NCBI RefSeq assembly: GCF_001426745.1
Contig: NZ_LMFI01000001.1
Span: forward strand, 333,130-397,129
Reading direction: 5' to 3'
Length of the DNA stretch: 64,000 bases
Source: Nocardioides sp. Root140
Lineage (GTDB): Bacteria > Actinomycetota > Actinomycetes > Propionibacteriales > Nocardioidaceae
A program made the translations under genes and the position numbers. The notes under the pieces are model-generated. The model was given only the letters and a program-made list of their open reading frames with translations. It made no database searches and was not told the origin of the DNA. Each line of letters opens with the position of its first letter. Within the stretch, counting starts at the first letter, position 1. Positions 8,796-18,781 of the stretch are shown piece by piece.

Positions 8796-8817
8796 ACTCG
8801 ACCCTGACTCGACCCTG
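8796..8817 (+). repeat. 11-bp direct repeat in a divergent promoter region
   Basis: ACTCGACCCTG occurs twice in tandem (8796-8806 and 8807-8817) between the divergent ABC transporter and DsbA genes. An 11-bp phase puts both on the same DNA face, so an operator is possible. Nothing else recognisable was seen in the 142-bp gap. Confidence 0.35.
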
Positions 8818-8874
8818 AGGCCCGCCTCACGCCGGGTCCGGGAATCCCCGGCTCGGGGGGTGCGTTGACCCGAC

Positions 8875-9585
8875 ATGCGAATTGATGTGTGGTCCGACGT
8901 CGTGTGTCCGTGGTGCTACATCGGCAAGCGTCGACTCGAGACGGCGTTGCAGGGCTTCGAGCATGCCGACCAGGTCGAGGTGGTCTGGCACTCCTACGAG
9001 CTGGACCCGGCCGCGCCGCCGGTGCCGGTGGAGCGCACGGTCGACGTCCTGGCCCGCAAGTACGGCGGCGGCGTCGAGAACGCACAGCGGATGATGGACC
9101 AGGTCGAGGCCGTCGCGGCGGAGGAGGGGCTGCTCTACCGCCTCTCGCAGACCCAGCGGGTCAACACCGTCGACGCGCACCGGCTGCTCCACCTGGCGCT
9201 GCACGACGCGGGCGCCGTCGTACAGGGGGAGCTGAAGGAGGCCCTGCTCGCCGCCAACTTCGTCGAGGTGCGCAACGTCGCCGACCACGCCACCCTCACC
9301 GAGATCGCGGTCGGCGTCGGCCTGGACGCCGCGCGAGTGGCCACCGTGCTGTCCGGCGACGAGTTCCGCGACGAGGTCCACGCCGACGTCGCGCAGGCCG
9401 GCGCGTTCGGCGCGACCGGGGTGCCGTTCTTCGTGGTGGACGACAAGTACGGCATCTCGGGCGCACAGCCCGCCGAGGTCTTCAGCCAGGCACTGACCCG
9501 CGCCTGGAGCGACTCCCACCCGTCACTGCAGATGGTCGCCGGCGCAGCCGATCAGGCCTGTGGGCCCGACGGCTGCGCCATCTGA
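8875..9585 (+). CDS. DsbA-family thiol oxidoreductase, FrnE type
   Basis: This is a cytoplasmic thioredoxin-fold protein of the FrnE/DsbA group (236 aa, no signal peptide). The redox motif CPWC is at residues 11-14, followed by YIGKRR, and a helical insertion lies between the thioredoxin halves. The cis-Pro region GVPFFV sits near residue 180. FrnE proteins are disulfide isomerases or oxidoreductases, and some actinobacterial members are tied to polyketide or stress pathways. No partner is visible here. The substrate is unknown. Confidence 0.88.
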   Translation: MRIDVWSDVVCPWCYIGKRRLETALQGFEHADQVEVVWHSYELDPAAPPVPVERTVDVLARKYGGGVENAQRMMDQVEAVAAEEGLLYRLSQTQRVNTVDAHRLLHLALHDAGAVVQGELKEALLAANFVEVRNVADHATLTEIAVGVGLDAARVATVLSGDEFRDEVHADVAQAGAFGATGVPFFVVDDKYGISGAQPAEVFSQALTRAWSDSHPSLQMVAGAADQACGPDGCAI

Positions 9586-9595
9586 CGCTGGTCGG

Positions 9596-12229
<2,634 letters not shown>

Positions 12230-12251
12230 ACCCACTCCTGCTGCAAACAGT

Positions 12252-12296
12252 GGAGGTTCTCCGGCGTCTGGCGCCGGAGAACCTCCTTCTTCTTCT
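12252..12296 (+). terminator. argG terminator; hairpin family copy 1
   Basis: GGAGGTTCTCCGGCG (12252-12266) pairs perfectly with 12272-12286 around a 5-nt loop, followed by TTCTTCTTCT. It sits 22 nt after the argG stop. A nearly identical hairpin lies at 13392-13426, beyond the next gene. Confidence 0.85.
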
Positions 12297-12392
12297 GGGT
12301 GAGTGCGTCTGGCGGCGCCTCCATTGCGCTCCCATCCACAGGCGGCCGAGCGAGCCGTTGCTGCGGTCCGATGTGCGATTCAGGCTCATCGG

Positions 12393-13448
12393 ATGGAATC
12401 CACTGCTGCCCTCGCCTCGCTCCTGCGTCTGCAGGACGGTGTCATCTCTCGTCGACAGATCCTCGAGCTCGGCGGCACGGACAATGACATCGAGCGATGG
12501 TGCCGTCGAGCGAGGCTGGCACGCGTTCATGAGGGTGTCTACGTCGAGCACACCGGACCGTTGACCCGCGAGCAACGGTGGTGGTCCGCGGTTCTCTGCC
12601 ACGAACCGGCCGCACTGACCGGTCTCTCGGCGCTACGTGCGCACCGGATCCGTGGCCCCTGGCTCGGTCGAGAGGAGAAGGTGGTCCAACTCCTCGTGAG
12701 CCGCACCAGGCGACTCCATCCCGCGCCGGGCGTCGAACTGCACCGCAGCCAGCACTTCGACCAGATCGCGCAGCTCCATCTGTCGCCACCGCGGGTCGCG
12801 GTCGAACACGCGGCACTGGGCGCGGCCTCCAGTGCCCGAGACGATGCTGCGGCGGTGGCAGTGCTCGCCGATCTGTGCCAGCAGCGCCGTACCACGGTGG
12901 GGCGGTTGCTCGAGGCGATCGAGTTGCGACCACGCCTGCCTCGTCGTCGACTCCTGGTCGAGATCCTCGTCGACATCGACGCCGGAGCCTTCTCGGTTCT
13001 CGAGCGCCGCTACCTCTCCGACGTCGAGCGCAAGCACGGTCTTCCTCGGGGGCATCGCCAGCGCCGCGTCGATCGAGACCGTCCGATCAGTCGTGCACCT
13101 GCGGGGCCCGGAGGAGTGATCTTCCGGGACGTCGAGTACTTGGCTCACCTGCTGCTGGTCGAGCTCGACGGACGACTCGGCCACGAGTGGTCCGAGGATC
13201 GATGGCTCGATCTGGATCGCGACATCGGAGCGGCGATCAGCAATCGGCTGACGATCCGTCCGGGGTGGAGGCAGGTGCTCGAGCCGTGCCGGCTCGCGGC
13301 GGCGGTCGCGCTGATCCTGCGCGCCCGGGGCTGGGCAGGTTGGCCGGTCGCGTGTGGTCCGGACTGCACGATACGAACGTGGCTCAACATAGGAGATTCT
13401 CCGGCGCGTGGCGCCGGAGAATCTCCACTGTCGAGGCGAACCGCCTGA
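12393..13448 (+). CDS. AbiEi-like antitoxin-domain / DUF559-like protein
   Basis: The 351-aa protein begins with a winged-helix domain of the type IV toxin-antitoxin AbiEi group (about residues 1-60: LLRLQDGVISRRQILELGG, RRARLARVHEGVYV). A middle AbiEi-C-like region follows, then a C-terminal segment with VELDGRLGH and a closing CGPDC, as in actinobacterial DUF559 (Vsr-like) proteins. No AbiEii toxin gene is adjacent, so a complete toxin-antitoxin system is not shown. ATG 12393 fits the family start. The last 20 or so codons run through a hairpin matching the one before the gene, so the natural C terminus may have been altered. Confidence 0.65.
   Translation: MESTAALASLLRLQDGVISRRQILELGGTDNDIERWCRRARLARVHEGVYVEHTGPLTREQRWWSAVLCHEPAALTGLSALRAHRIRGPWLGREEKVVQLLVSRTRRLHPAPGVELHRSQHFDQIAQLHLSPPRVAVEHAALGAASSARDDAAAVAVLADLCQQRRTTVGRLLEAIELRPRLPRRRLLVEILVDIDAGAFSVLERRYLSDVERKHGLPRGHRQRRVDRDRPISRAPAGPGGVIFRDVEYLAHLLLVELDGRLGHEWSEDRWLDLDRDIGAAISNRLTIRPGWRQVLEPCRLAAAVALILRARGWAGWPVACGPDCTIRTWLNIGDSPARGAGESPLSRRTA
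13392..13426 (+). terminator. Hairpin family copy 2, inside the 3' end of the AbiEi-like gene
   Basis: GGAGATTCTCCGGCG (13392-13406) pairs perfectly with 13412-13426 across a 5-nt loop. It differs from the argG terminator hairpin at one base pair and in the loop. It lies within the last codons of the preceding frame. Confidence 0.8.
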
Positions 13449-13460
13449 GTCGGCCGCTGA

Positions 13461-13940
13461 TCAGTTCAGCGGGCACCCCAACTCGTTCGCGGCCGCCAGT
13501 TCGTCCTTCACGGCCAGCATCGCGGCCGGGTCTCCGCTCGCGATGGCCGCGTTCACGGTCCCCACGATGTTGTACGGGTCCGTGAAGCGACGGTACGGGT
13601 ACCCGAGGTCCTCCGTGGCCGCGTTCAGCCAGGCGGCGGCCGCGTGCCGCATCAGGTTGCGCTCGGCGCCGGCCGCTCCGGCTCCGCCCTTGTAGTTCAG
13701 GGCGTCGAGCAGTGAGTCGCCCACCAGAGCCGCGGTCGTGTGGAACTTGACCTGGTTCGAGTTGAGCAAGGTCGTGCTGGCGATCGGCTGCCCCGGCCCC
13801 TCCGACCAGCTGTCGGTGTGGTTCTTCCAGTAGCCCGGCGTACAGCCTTCGTCGCCGATCCGCTCGGCCTGCGCCGGCATCGCGGCAAACACGACGCCGA
13901 CCAGGCCCATGACCAGCCCCAACACCCATGTTCTCTTCAT
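13461..13940 (-). CDS. Secreted protein with CTPGYWKNH motif
   Basis: The function is unknown. The 159-aa protein has a signal peptide (residues 1-25, cleavage after AQA) and directly after it the sequence GCTPGYWKNHTDSW, a hallmark found near the N terminus of many secreted bacterial proteins of unknown role. The rest is hydrophilic and ends in an Ala-rich region and GCPLN; the two Cys could form a disulfide bridge. It is monocistronic, 81 bp from the ABC-F gene, and convergent with the AbiEi-like gene. No enzyme motif is visible. Confidence 0.75.
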   Translation of the reverse strand: MKRTWVLGLVMGLVGVVFAAMPAQAERIGDEGCTPGYWKNHTDSWSEGPGQPIASTTLLNSNQVKFHTTAALVGDSLLDALNYKGGAGAAGAERNLMRHAAAAWLNAATEDLGYPYRRFTDPYNIVGTVNAAIASGDPAAMLAVKDELAAANELGCPLN

Positions 13941-14021
13941 GTCCCCGACTTCCGTTCAGTGTGGTCCCCTGTTCGAAAATCTAGGTACCCGGAAGCGGTC
14001 GTGTCGCGACGATGGCCCGAC

Positions 14022-15605
14022 TTACCCAATACGGGGTACGTCGTGCAGCGAGATCCTGCGGTGGACGTCGATCTCGTCGAGGAACGCCTCGTCGTGGCTG
14101 ACCACGAGCAGGGCACCCCGGTAGCCGCCCAACGCCGAGACGAGCGCGTCGTACGAACTGAAGTCGAGGTTGTTCGTCGGCTCGTCGAGCAGCAGCAGCT
14201 GCGGCGCCGGGTCGGCCAGCAGTACCGCGGCCAGGGTCGCCCGGAAGCGCTCGCCACCGGACAGCGTGCCGGCCACCTGGTCACCCTTGGAGCCGCGGAA
14301 GAGGAAGCGGGCCAGGCGGGCACGCACCTCGTTCGGGTCCGAGGCCGGTGCCCGCGCGGCCACGTTCTCGAAGACCGTGAGCGAGTCGTCGAGGGTGTCG
14401 AGGCGCTGGTCGAGCAGGCCGAACGGCACCTTCACCTGCATGTCACCCTCCGGGGCCAGGGACCCGATGATCGTGTGCAGGAGCGTGGTCTTGCCGCTCC
14501 CGTTGGCACCGGTCACCGCGATCCGTTCCGGCCCGCGGAGGTCGAGGTCGACCCGCGCACCGGTGCGCAGGTGCAGGTCGAGCCGGAGCACCTCGCGACC
14601 GCGTGGCACCTCGGTCTCCGGCAGGTCGATCCGGATCTCCCGGTCGTCGCGCACCCGCGACTCGGCGTCGTCGAGGCGCTCCCGCGCGGACTCGAGCCGG
14701 TCCTCGTGGAGCTGGCGGTACTTGCCGGCGGAGACCTGGGCGGAGCGCTTGCGCAGCTTCATCACCGCCCGCGGTTCCCGCTTGTTGGCATACATCTTGT
14801 CGGCGTAGCGCTTGCGCCCGGAGAGGATCCGCTGGGTCTCGACGAGGTCGTTCTTCTGCTTGCGGAGGTCCTCCCGCGCGGTCGTGGCTGCCTGTGCGGC
14901 TGCGGCCTGCTCGGCCTCCACCTGCTCGGCGTACGACGAGTAGCCGCCGCCGTACCACGTGACGGAGTTGTCGTGGAGGTCTCCGACCCGGTCGACCAGC
15001 TCGAGCAGCTCGCGGTCGTGGCTGACCACGACCAAGGTGCCGCGCCACGACTCGACCACCGCGTGGAGCCGTTCGCGGGCGCGGGCGTCGAGGTTGTTGG
15101 TGGGCTCGTCGAGCAGCAGGATGTCGGGGCGCTGCAGGAGCAGGCGGGTCAGCCCGAGCTGGACGGTCTCGCCGCCGGACAGCTGGCCGAGGCGGCGGTC
15201 GAGGATGTCCGCAGGCAGGCCGACCCGGGCCAGCTCGGCGCCGGCGCGTTCCTCGATGTCCCAGGCGTCGCCGACGGTCTCGTAGTCGGACTCGTCGACG
15301 GAGCCGGCCTCGATGGACCGGATCGCGTCACGGATCCGGCGTACGCCGAGGTGGTCGTCGACGCGTTCGTCGGAGCGCAGGGTGAGGTCCTGGCGCAGCC
15401 AGCCGACCCGGCCCTCGGCGCGGATGCTGCCGCCGGTCGGGGCGAGGTCGCCCGCGGCGAGTCGGAGCAGGGTGGACTTGCCGGAGCCGTTGGCGCCGAC
15501 CAGCCCCGAGCGTCCGGACGGGACGAGCAGGTTCAGGTCGTCGATCACCGGTGACCCGTCGGGCCAGGCGAAGGAGACGTGGGAGAAGCGAAGCGGAGAT
15601 GACAA
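14022..15605 (-). CDS. ABC-F family ATPase (translation factor or antibiotic resistance type)
   Basis: The 527-aa protein has two ABC domains and no membrane segments. Walker A motifs are GANGSGKST (near residue 38) and GANGSGKTT (near 357); both signatures are LSGGE and both Walker B motifs end in LLLDEPTNNLD. The charged coiled linker between the domains (about 220-330) is the part that enters the ribosome in ABC-F proteins. Whether it protects against an antibiotic or acts in translation control cannot be told. It starts with TTG at 15605 behind a promoter at 15685-15713, with a 5' leader of about 70 nt. Confidence 0.88.
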   Translation of the reverse strand: MSSPLRFSHVSFAWPDGSPVIDDLNLLVPSGRSGLVGANGSGKSTLLRLAAGDLAPTGGSIRAEGRVGWLRQDLTLRSDERVDDHLGVRRIRDAIRSIEAGSVDESDYETVGDAWDIEERAGAELARVGLPADILDRRLGQLSGGETVQLGLTRLLLQRPDILLLDEPTNNLDARARERLHAVVESWRGTLVVVSHDRELLELVDRVGDLHDNSVTWYGGGYSSYAEQVEAEQAAAAQAATTAREDLRKQKNDLVETQRILSGRKRYADKMYANKREPRAVMKLRKRSAQVSAGKYRQLHEDRLESARERLDDAESRVRDDREIRIDLPETEVPRGREVLRLDLHLRTGARVDLDLRGPERIAVTGANGSGKTTLLHTIIGSLAPEGDMQVKVPFGLLDQRLDTLDDSLTVFENVAARAPASDPNEVRARLARFLFRGSKGDQVAGTLSGGERFRATLAAVLLADPAPQLLLLDEPTNNLDFSSYDALVSALGGYRGALLVVSHDEAFLDEIDVHRRISLHDVPRIG

Positions 15606-15684
15606 GAGCGAGCCTCGGAATCGGGGCAGGGAACCACCCGTCGACGACGGGCTTCACGGGCGCTCTCAGAACTTCACGCGGATC

Positions 15685-15713
15685 AGTATGCCAAGGTCGG
15701 GTGCGTCGTACAA
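15685..15713 (-). promoter_or_regulatory. Promoter of the ABC-F gene
   Basis: Read on the minus strand, the -35 TTGTAC (15708-15713), a 17-bp spacer and the -10 CATACT (15685-15690) place the start near 15678. The leader would be about 73 nt, long enough for the attenuation seen with many ABC-F genes, though no obvious leader peptide is present. Confidence 0.6.
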
Positions 15714-15733
15714 ACGAATTTCGAGGCCGCTCC

Positions 15734-15797
15734 TGTGCGGTGCCGTGGACGGTTTGCCCGTGTCGCGACGCGTGTGGAGCGACGGTGACCCCGCGTT
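15734..15797 (-). repeat. 64-bp element upstream of serA, copy 2
   Basis: This matches 1403-1466 at 52 of 64 positions when read on the minus strand. It lies 165 nt upstream of serA in opposite orientation to it, and just upstream of the ABC-F promoter in the same orientation as that gene. The conserved core is GTCGCTCCACACGCGTC. Confidence 0.7.
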
Positions 15798-15961
15798 GCT
15801 TCCGGGAGGGGGCGGTCTCGATGCGGACGGACTCGGCCATCCGTGGGAGGTCGGGTAGCATTGCCGGTCCGGGCACAGCGTCGTGCACGACCTCCTGAAC
15901 GGCCGCAACTTGGCCGTCGGACGAGTCCCGCAAATCCGCGACACAAATCGAGGAATCCGCT

Positions 15962-17548
15962 GTGAGCAAGCCCGTCGTTCTCATCGCCGAAGAGCTGAGC
16001 CCCGCCACCGTCGAGGCGCTCGGCCCCGACTTCGAGATCCGCCACTGCAACGGTGCCGACCGCGCCGAGCTGCTGCCGGCCATCGCCGACGTCGACGCGA
16101 TCCTGGTCCGCTCGGCCACCAAGGTCGACGCCGAGGCCCTGGCCGCCGCCAAGAAGCTGAAGGTCGTCGCCCGCGCGGGCGTCGGTCTCGACAACGTAGA
16201 CGTCAAGGCCTCCACCCAGGCCGGCGTCATGGTCGTCAACGCGCCGACGTCCAACATCGTCTCCGCCGCCGAGCTGGCCGTCGGCCTGATGCTCGCCGCC
16301 GCGCGCAACATCAGCCCCGGCCACGCGGGCCTGCGCAACGGCGAGTGGAAGCGCAGCAAGTACACCGGCATCGAGCTCTACGAGAAGACCGTCGGCATCG
16401 TCGGCCTCGGCCGCATCGGCGTGCTCGTCGCCCAGCGCCTGAGCGCGTTCGGCATGAAGGTCATCGCCTACGACCCCTACGTGCAGGCCGGCCGGGCCGC
16501 GCAGATGGGCGTCCGCCTGGTCGACCTCGACACCCTGCTCGCCGAGTCCGACTTCATGAGCGTGCACCTCCCCAAGACCCCCGAGACCGTGGGCCTGATC
16601 GGCGCCGAGCAGCTGGCCAAGGCCAAGTCCAACCTGGTGCTGGTCAACGCCGCCCGCGGTGGCATCGTCGACGAGGCCGCGCTGTACGACGCCCTCAAGA
16701 CCGGGCGCATCGCGGCTGCCGGCCTCGACGTGTTCGCCAAGGAGCCGTGCACCGACAGCCCGCTGTTCGAGCTCGAGACCGTCGTCGCCACCCCGCACCT
16801 GGGTGCCTCGACCGACGAGGCGCAGGAGAAGGCCGGCATCGCGGTCGCCAAGTCCGTGCGCCTCGCGCTCTCCGGTGAGCTCGTCCCCGACGCGGTCAAC
16901 GTCCAGGGCGGCGTCATCGCCGAGGACGTGCGTCCCGGCATCCCGCTCACCGAGAAGCTCGGCCGCGTCTTCACCGCGCTGGCCGGCGAGGTCGCGCAGT
17001 CGATCGACGTCGAGGTCCGTGGCGAGATCACCGAGTACGACGTCAAGGTGCTCGAGCTGGCCGCCCTCAAGGGTGTCTTCACCGACATCATCGAGGACCA
17101 GGTCTCCTACGTGAACGCGCCGCTGCTCGCGGCCGAGCGCGGCACCGCCGTACGCCTGGTCACCGAGGCGGAGAGCCCCGACCACCGCAACCTGATCACG
17201 ATCCGCGGCACGCTGGCCGACGGCTCGCAGGTCTCGGTCTCGGGCACCCTGGTCGGCCTCGCGCAGAAGGAGCGCCTCGTCGAGGTCAACGGCTTCGACG
17301 TCGACATCGAGCCCACCGACCACCTGGCCTTCTTCTCCTACGAAGACCGCCCGGGCATGGTCGGCACCGTCGGCGGCATCCTCGGCACGGCCGAGGTCAA
17401 CATCGCCGGCATGCAGGTGGCCCGCGACGGCAAGGGCGGCCAGGCGCTGGTCGCGCTCTCGGTCGACTCCGCGATCCCGGCCGACACCCTCGCCGAGATC
17501 GAGCAGGCGATGACCGCGCAGACCGTGCGCGCCGTCGACCTGTCCTGA
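15962..17548 (+). CDS. serA: D-3-phosphoglycerate dehydrogenase, long ACT form
   Basis: SerA oxidises 3-phosphoglycerate with NAD+ in the first step of serine synthesis. The 528-aa protein is the long type I form: a substrate/NAD domain with VGLGRIG (near residue 145), NAARGGIVDE and the catalytic HLGAST (near 280), then an allosteric intervening domain and a C-terminal ACT domain (about 455-528) that binds serine. The GTG start at 15962 has GAGGAA upstream. It is monocistronic, with a strong hairpin 17 nt after the stop. The upstream region carries an element shared with ilvC. Confidence 0.97.
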   Translation: MSKPVVLIAEELSPATVEALGPDFEIRHCNGADRAELLPAIADVDAILVRSATKVDAEALAAAKKLKVVARAGVGLDNVDVKASTQAGVMVVNAPTSNIVSAAELAVGLMLAAARNISPGHAGLRNGEWKRSKYTGIELYEKTVGIVGLGRIGVLVAQRLSAFGMKVIAYDPYVQAGRAAQMGVRLVDLDTLLAESDFMSVHLPKTPETVGLIGAEQLAKAKSNLVLVNAARGGIVDEAALYDALKTGRIAAAGLDVFAKEPCTDSPLFELETVVATPHLGASTDEAQEKAGIAVAKSVRLALSGELVPDAVNVQGGVIAEDVRPGIPLTEKLGRVFTALAGEVAQSIDVEVRGEITEYDVKVLELAALKGVFTDIIEDQVSYVNAPLLAAERGTAVRLVTEAESPDHRNLITIRGTLADGSQVSVSGTLVGLAQKERLVEVNGFDVDIEPTDHLAFFSYEDRPGMVGTVGGILGTAEVNIAGMQVARDGKGGQALVALSVDSAIPADTLAEIEQAMTAQTVRAVDLS

Positions 17549-17564
17549 CCTCTTGAACACAGCG

Positions 17565-17606
17565 GCGTCCTGGTGCGAGTGTGGCACCAGGACGCTGTTG
17601 TGATTT
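17565..17606 (+). terminator. serA terminator
   Basis: GCGTCCTGGTGC (17565-17576) pairs perfectly with 17584-17595 around a 7-nt loop, extended by ACA/TGT across a bulge and followed by TGTTGTGATTTT. It is a good intrinsic terminator between serA and the next plus-strand gene. Confidence 0.85.
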
Positions 17607-17641
17607 TCCTGCACTCTCGGACGAAACGCTGTGGAGGAGCC

Positions 17642-18781
17642 ATGCGCCGTACGACTCGGGTCGTGACGTTGTTGGCGATGCTGGTCATGGTCGTCGGACT
17701 TTTGCTCACCCCCGCCACGGGACCGGTCGCCGTCGCCGCCGAAGCCGCCCCCACGCTCAAGGTCTCCGCGCGCAACCTCGGCACGGTCTACCTCACTGGT
17801 CGTACGGCGCACCGCGCGGACCGCGTGGTCCTGCAGAGGCGAGCGGGCACGCGATGGGTGCGGGTGCGCTCGCTCACGAGTCGGCGGCACGCGTTCCGCA
17901 CGGTCGTCTGGAAGAGTTCCCGCAAGACCGGGTACCGGGTGGTCGACGCCTCGAGCCGTCGACGGTCCGCGACCCGCTACGTGCCGCGGCTGCTGGTCAC
18001 CCGCGATGCCTGCGGGGTGCGGCCGCTCAAGGCCGACGGCACTCCATGGCGCTGCACGTTCCGCGACGACTTCAGCGGTACGGCGCTCGACACCACCAAG
18101 TGGGTTCCGCAGACCGACGGCTTCATCACCGGCGACCCGCCCGGGGCGGCAGCCTGTTACCGCGGCGACAACGTGAGCGTGGGCAACGGGGCGCTGCGTC
18201 TCGTCGCCCGACCGGCCACCCTGGCCGAGTGTCCGGGGCTCGAAGGCATCTTCAAGATCTTCACGTCGGGCATGGTCTCGACCTACCACAAGTGGTCGCA
18301 GCGCTATGGCAGGTTCGAGGCTCGCGTCTTCACCACGGCCACCGAGGCGCCGGGCCTGCACGAGGCCTACTGGCTGTGGCCCGACGATCGTGAGGTCGAA
18401 CTGAACTGGCCGACGACCGGCGAGATCGACGTCTCCGAGACCTACTCGGTCTACCCGGACCTCTCGATCCCGTTCCTGCACTACCGCAACGACGTCAACG
18501 GCTCCGTCACCAGTGGTGCGCACACGAACACGGCGTACGACTGTGTCGCGCACCGTGGCCGGTGGAACACCTACCGCCTGGAGTGGTCGGCCACCCGGAT
18601 CCGGATCTACGTCAACGACAGGCTGTGCCTGACCAACACCTCCGGCGACCCGGCGTTCCGCCAGAAGTACATCGTCATGTTCACCCAGGCGCTGGGCTCC
18701 GGGACGAACGGCTACGACCCGCTGGATCCGCCGCCCCTGCCCGCGACCATGCGCGTCGACTACGCCAGGGTCTGGCGCTAG
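17642..18781 (+). CDS. Secreted glycoside hydrolase family 16 protein
   Basis: A likely extracellular beta-glucanase. The 379-aa protein has a signal peptide (about residues 1-33), a basic beta-rich region of about 100 aa with no recognised name, and a GH16 jelly roll from about residue 140. The catalytic motif ExDxxE is present as GEIDVSE (Glu261, Asp263, Glu266), and FDDFSGTALDTTKW-like and YGRFEARV segments are typical. ATG 17642 follows GGAGG. GH16 members cut laminarin, lichenan, agar or carrageenan, so the substrate is not certain. It ends tail-to-tail with yczR, overlapping by 4 bp. Confidence 0.88.
   Translation: MRRTTRVVTLLAMLVMVVGLLLTPATGPVAVAAEAAPTLKVSARNLGTVYLTGRTAHRADRVVLQRRAGTRWVRVRSLTSRRHAFRTVVWKSSRKTGYRVVDASSRRRSATRYVPRLLVTRDACGVRPLKADGTPWRCTFRDDFSGTALDTTKWVPQTDGFITGDPPGAAACYRGDNVSVGNGALRLVARPATLAECPGLEGIFKIFTSGMVSTYHKWSQRYGRFEARVFTTATEAPGLHEAYWLWPDDREVELNWPTTGEIDVSETYSVYPDLSIPFLHYRNDVNGSVTSGAHTNTAYDCVAHRGRWNTYRLEWSATRIRIYVNDRLCLTNTSGDPAFRQKYIVMFTQALGSGTNGYDPLDPPPLPATMRVDYARVWR

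Larger units (their letters stand above)
15606..15961. other. 356-bp divergent control region between the ABC-F gene and serA
   Basis: From left to right it holds the ABC-F leader with a perfect palindrome (CCCGTCGTCGACGGG at about 15639-15653), the ABC-F promoter, the second copy of the 64-bp ilvC element in minus orientation, and about 160 bp before serA. In that last part TAGCAT near 15856 is a weak -10 candidate. I see no conserved riboswitch and no gene. Confidence 0.6.

Noticed and set aside
12303..12392. Upstream start at 12303 for the AbiEi-like gene
   Set aside because: The extra 30 residues are not like the family; ATG 12393 gives the conserved start.
12393..13448. Complete AbiE-type toxin-antitoxin system
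   Set aside because: No AbiEii nucleotidyltransferase toxin is next to it; only the antitoxin-like domain is present.
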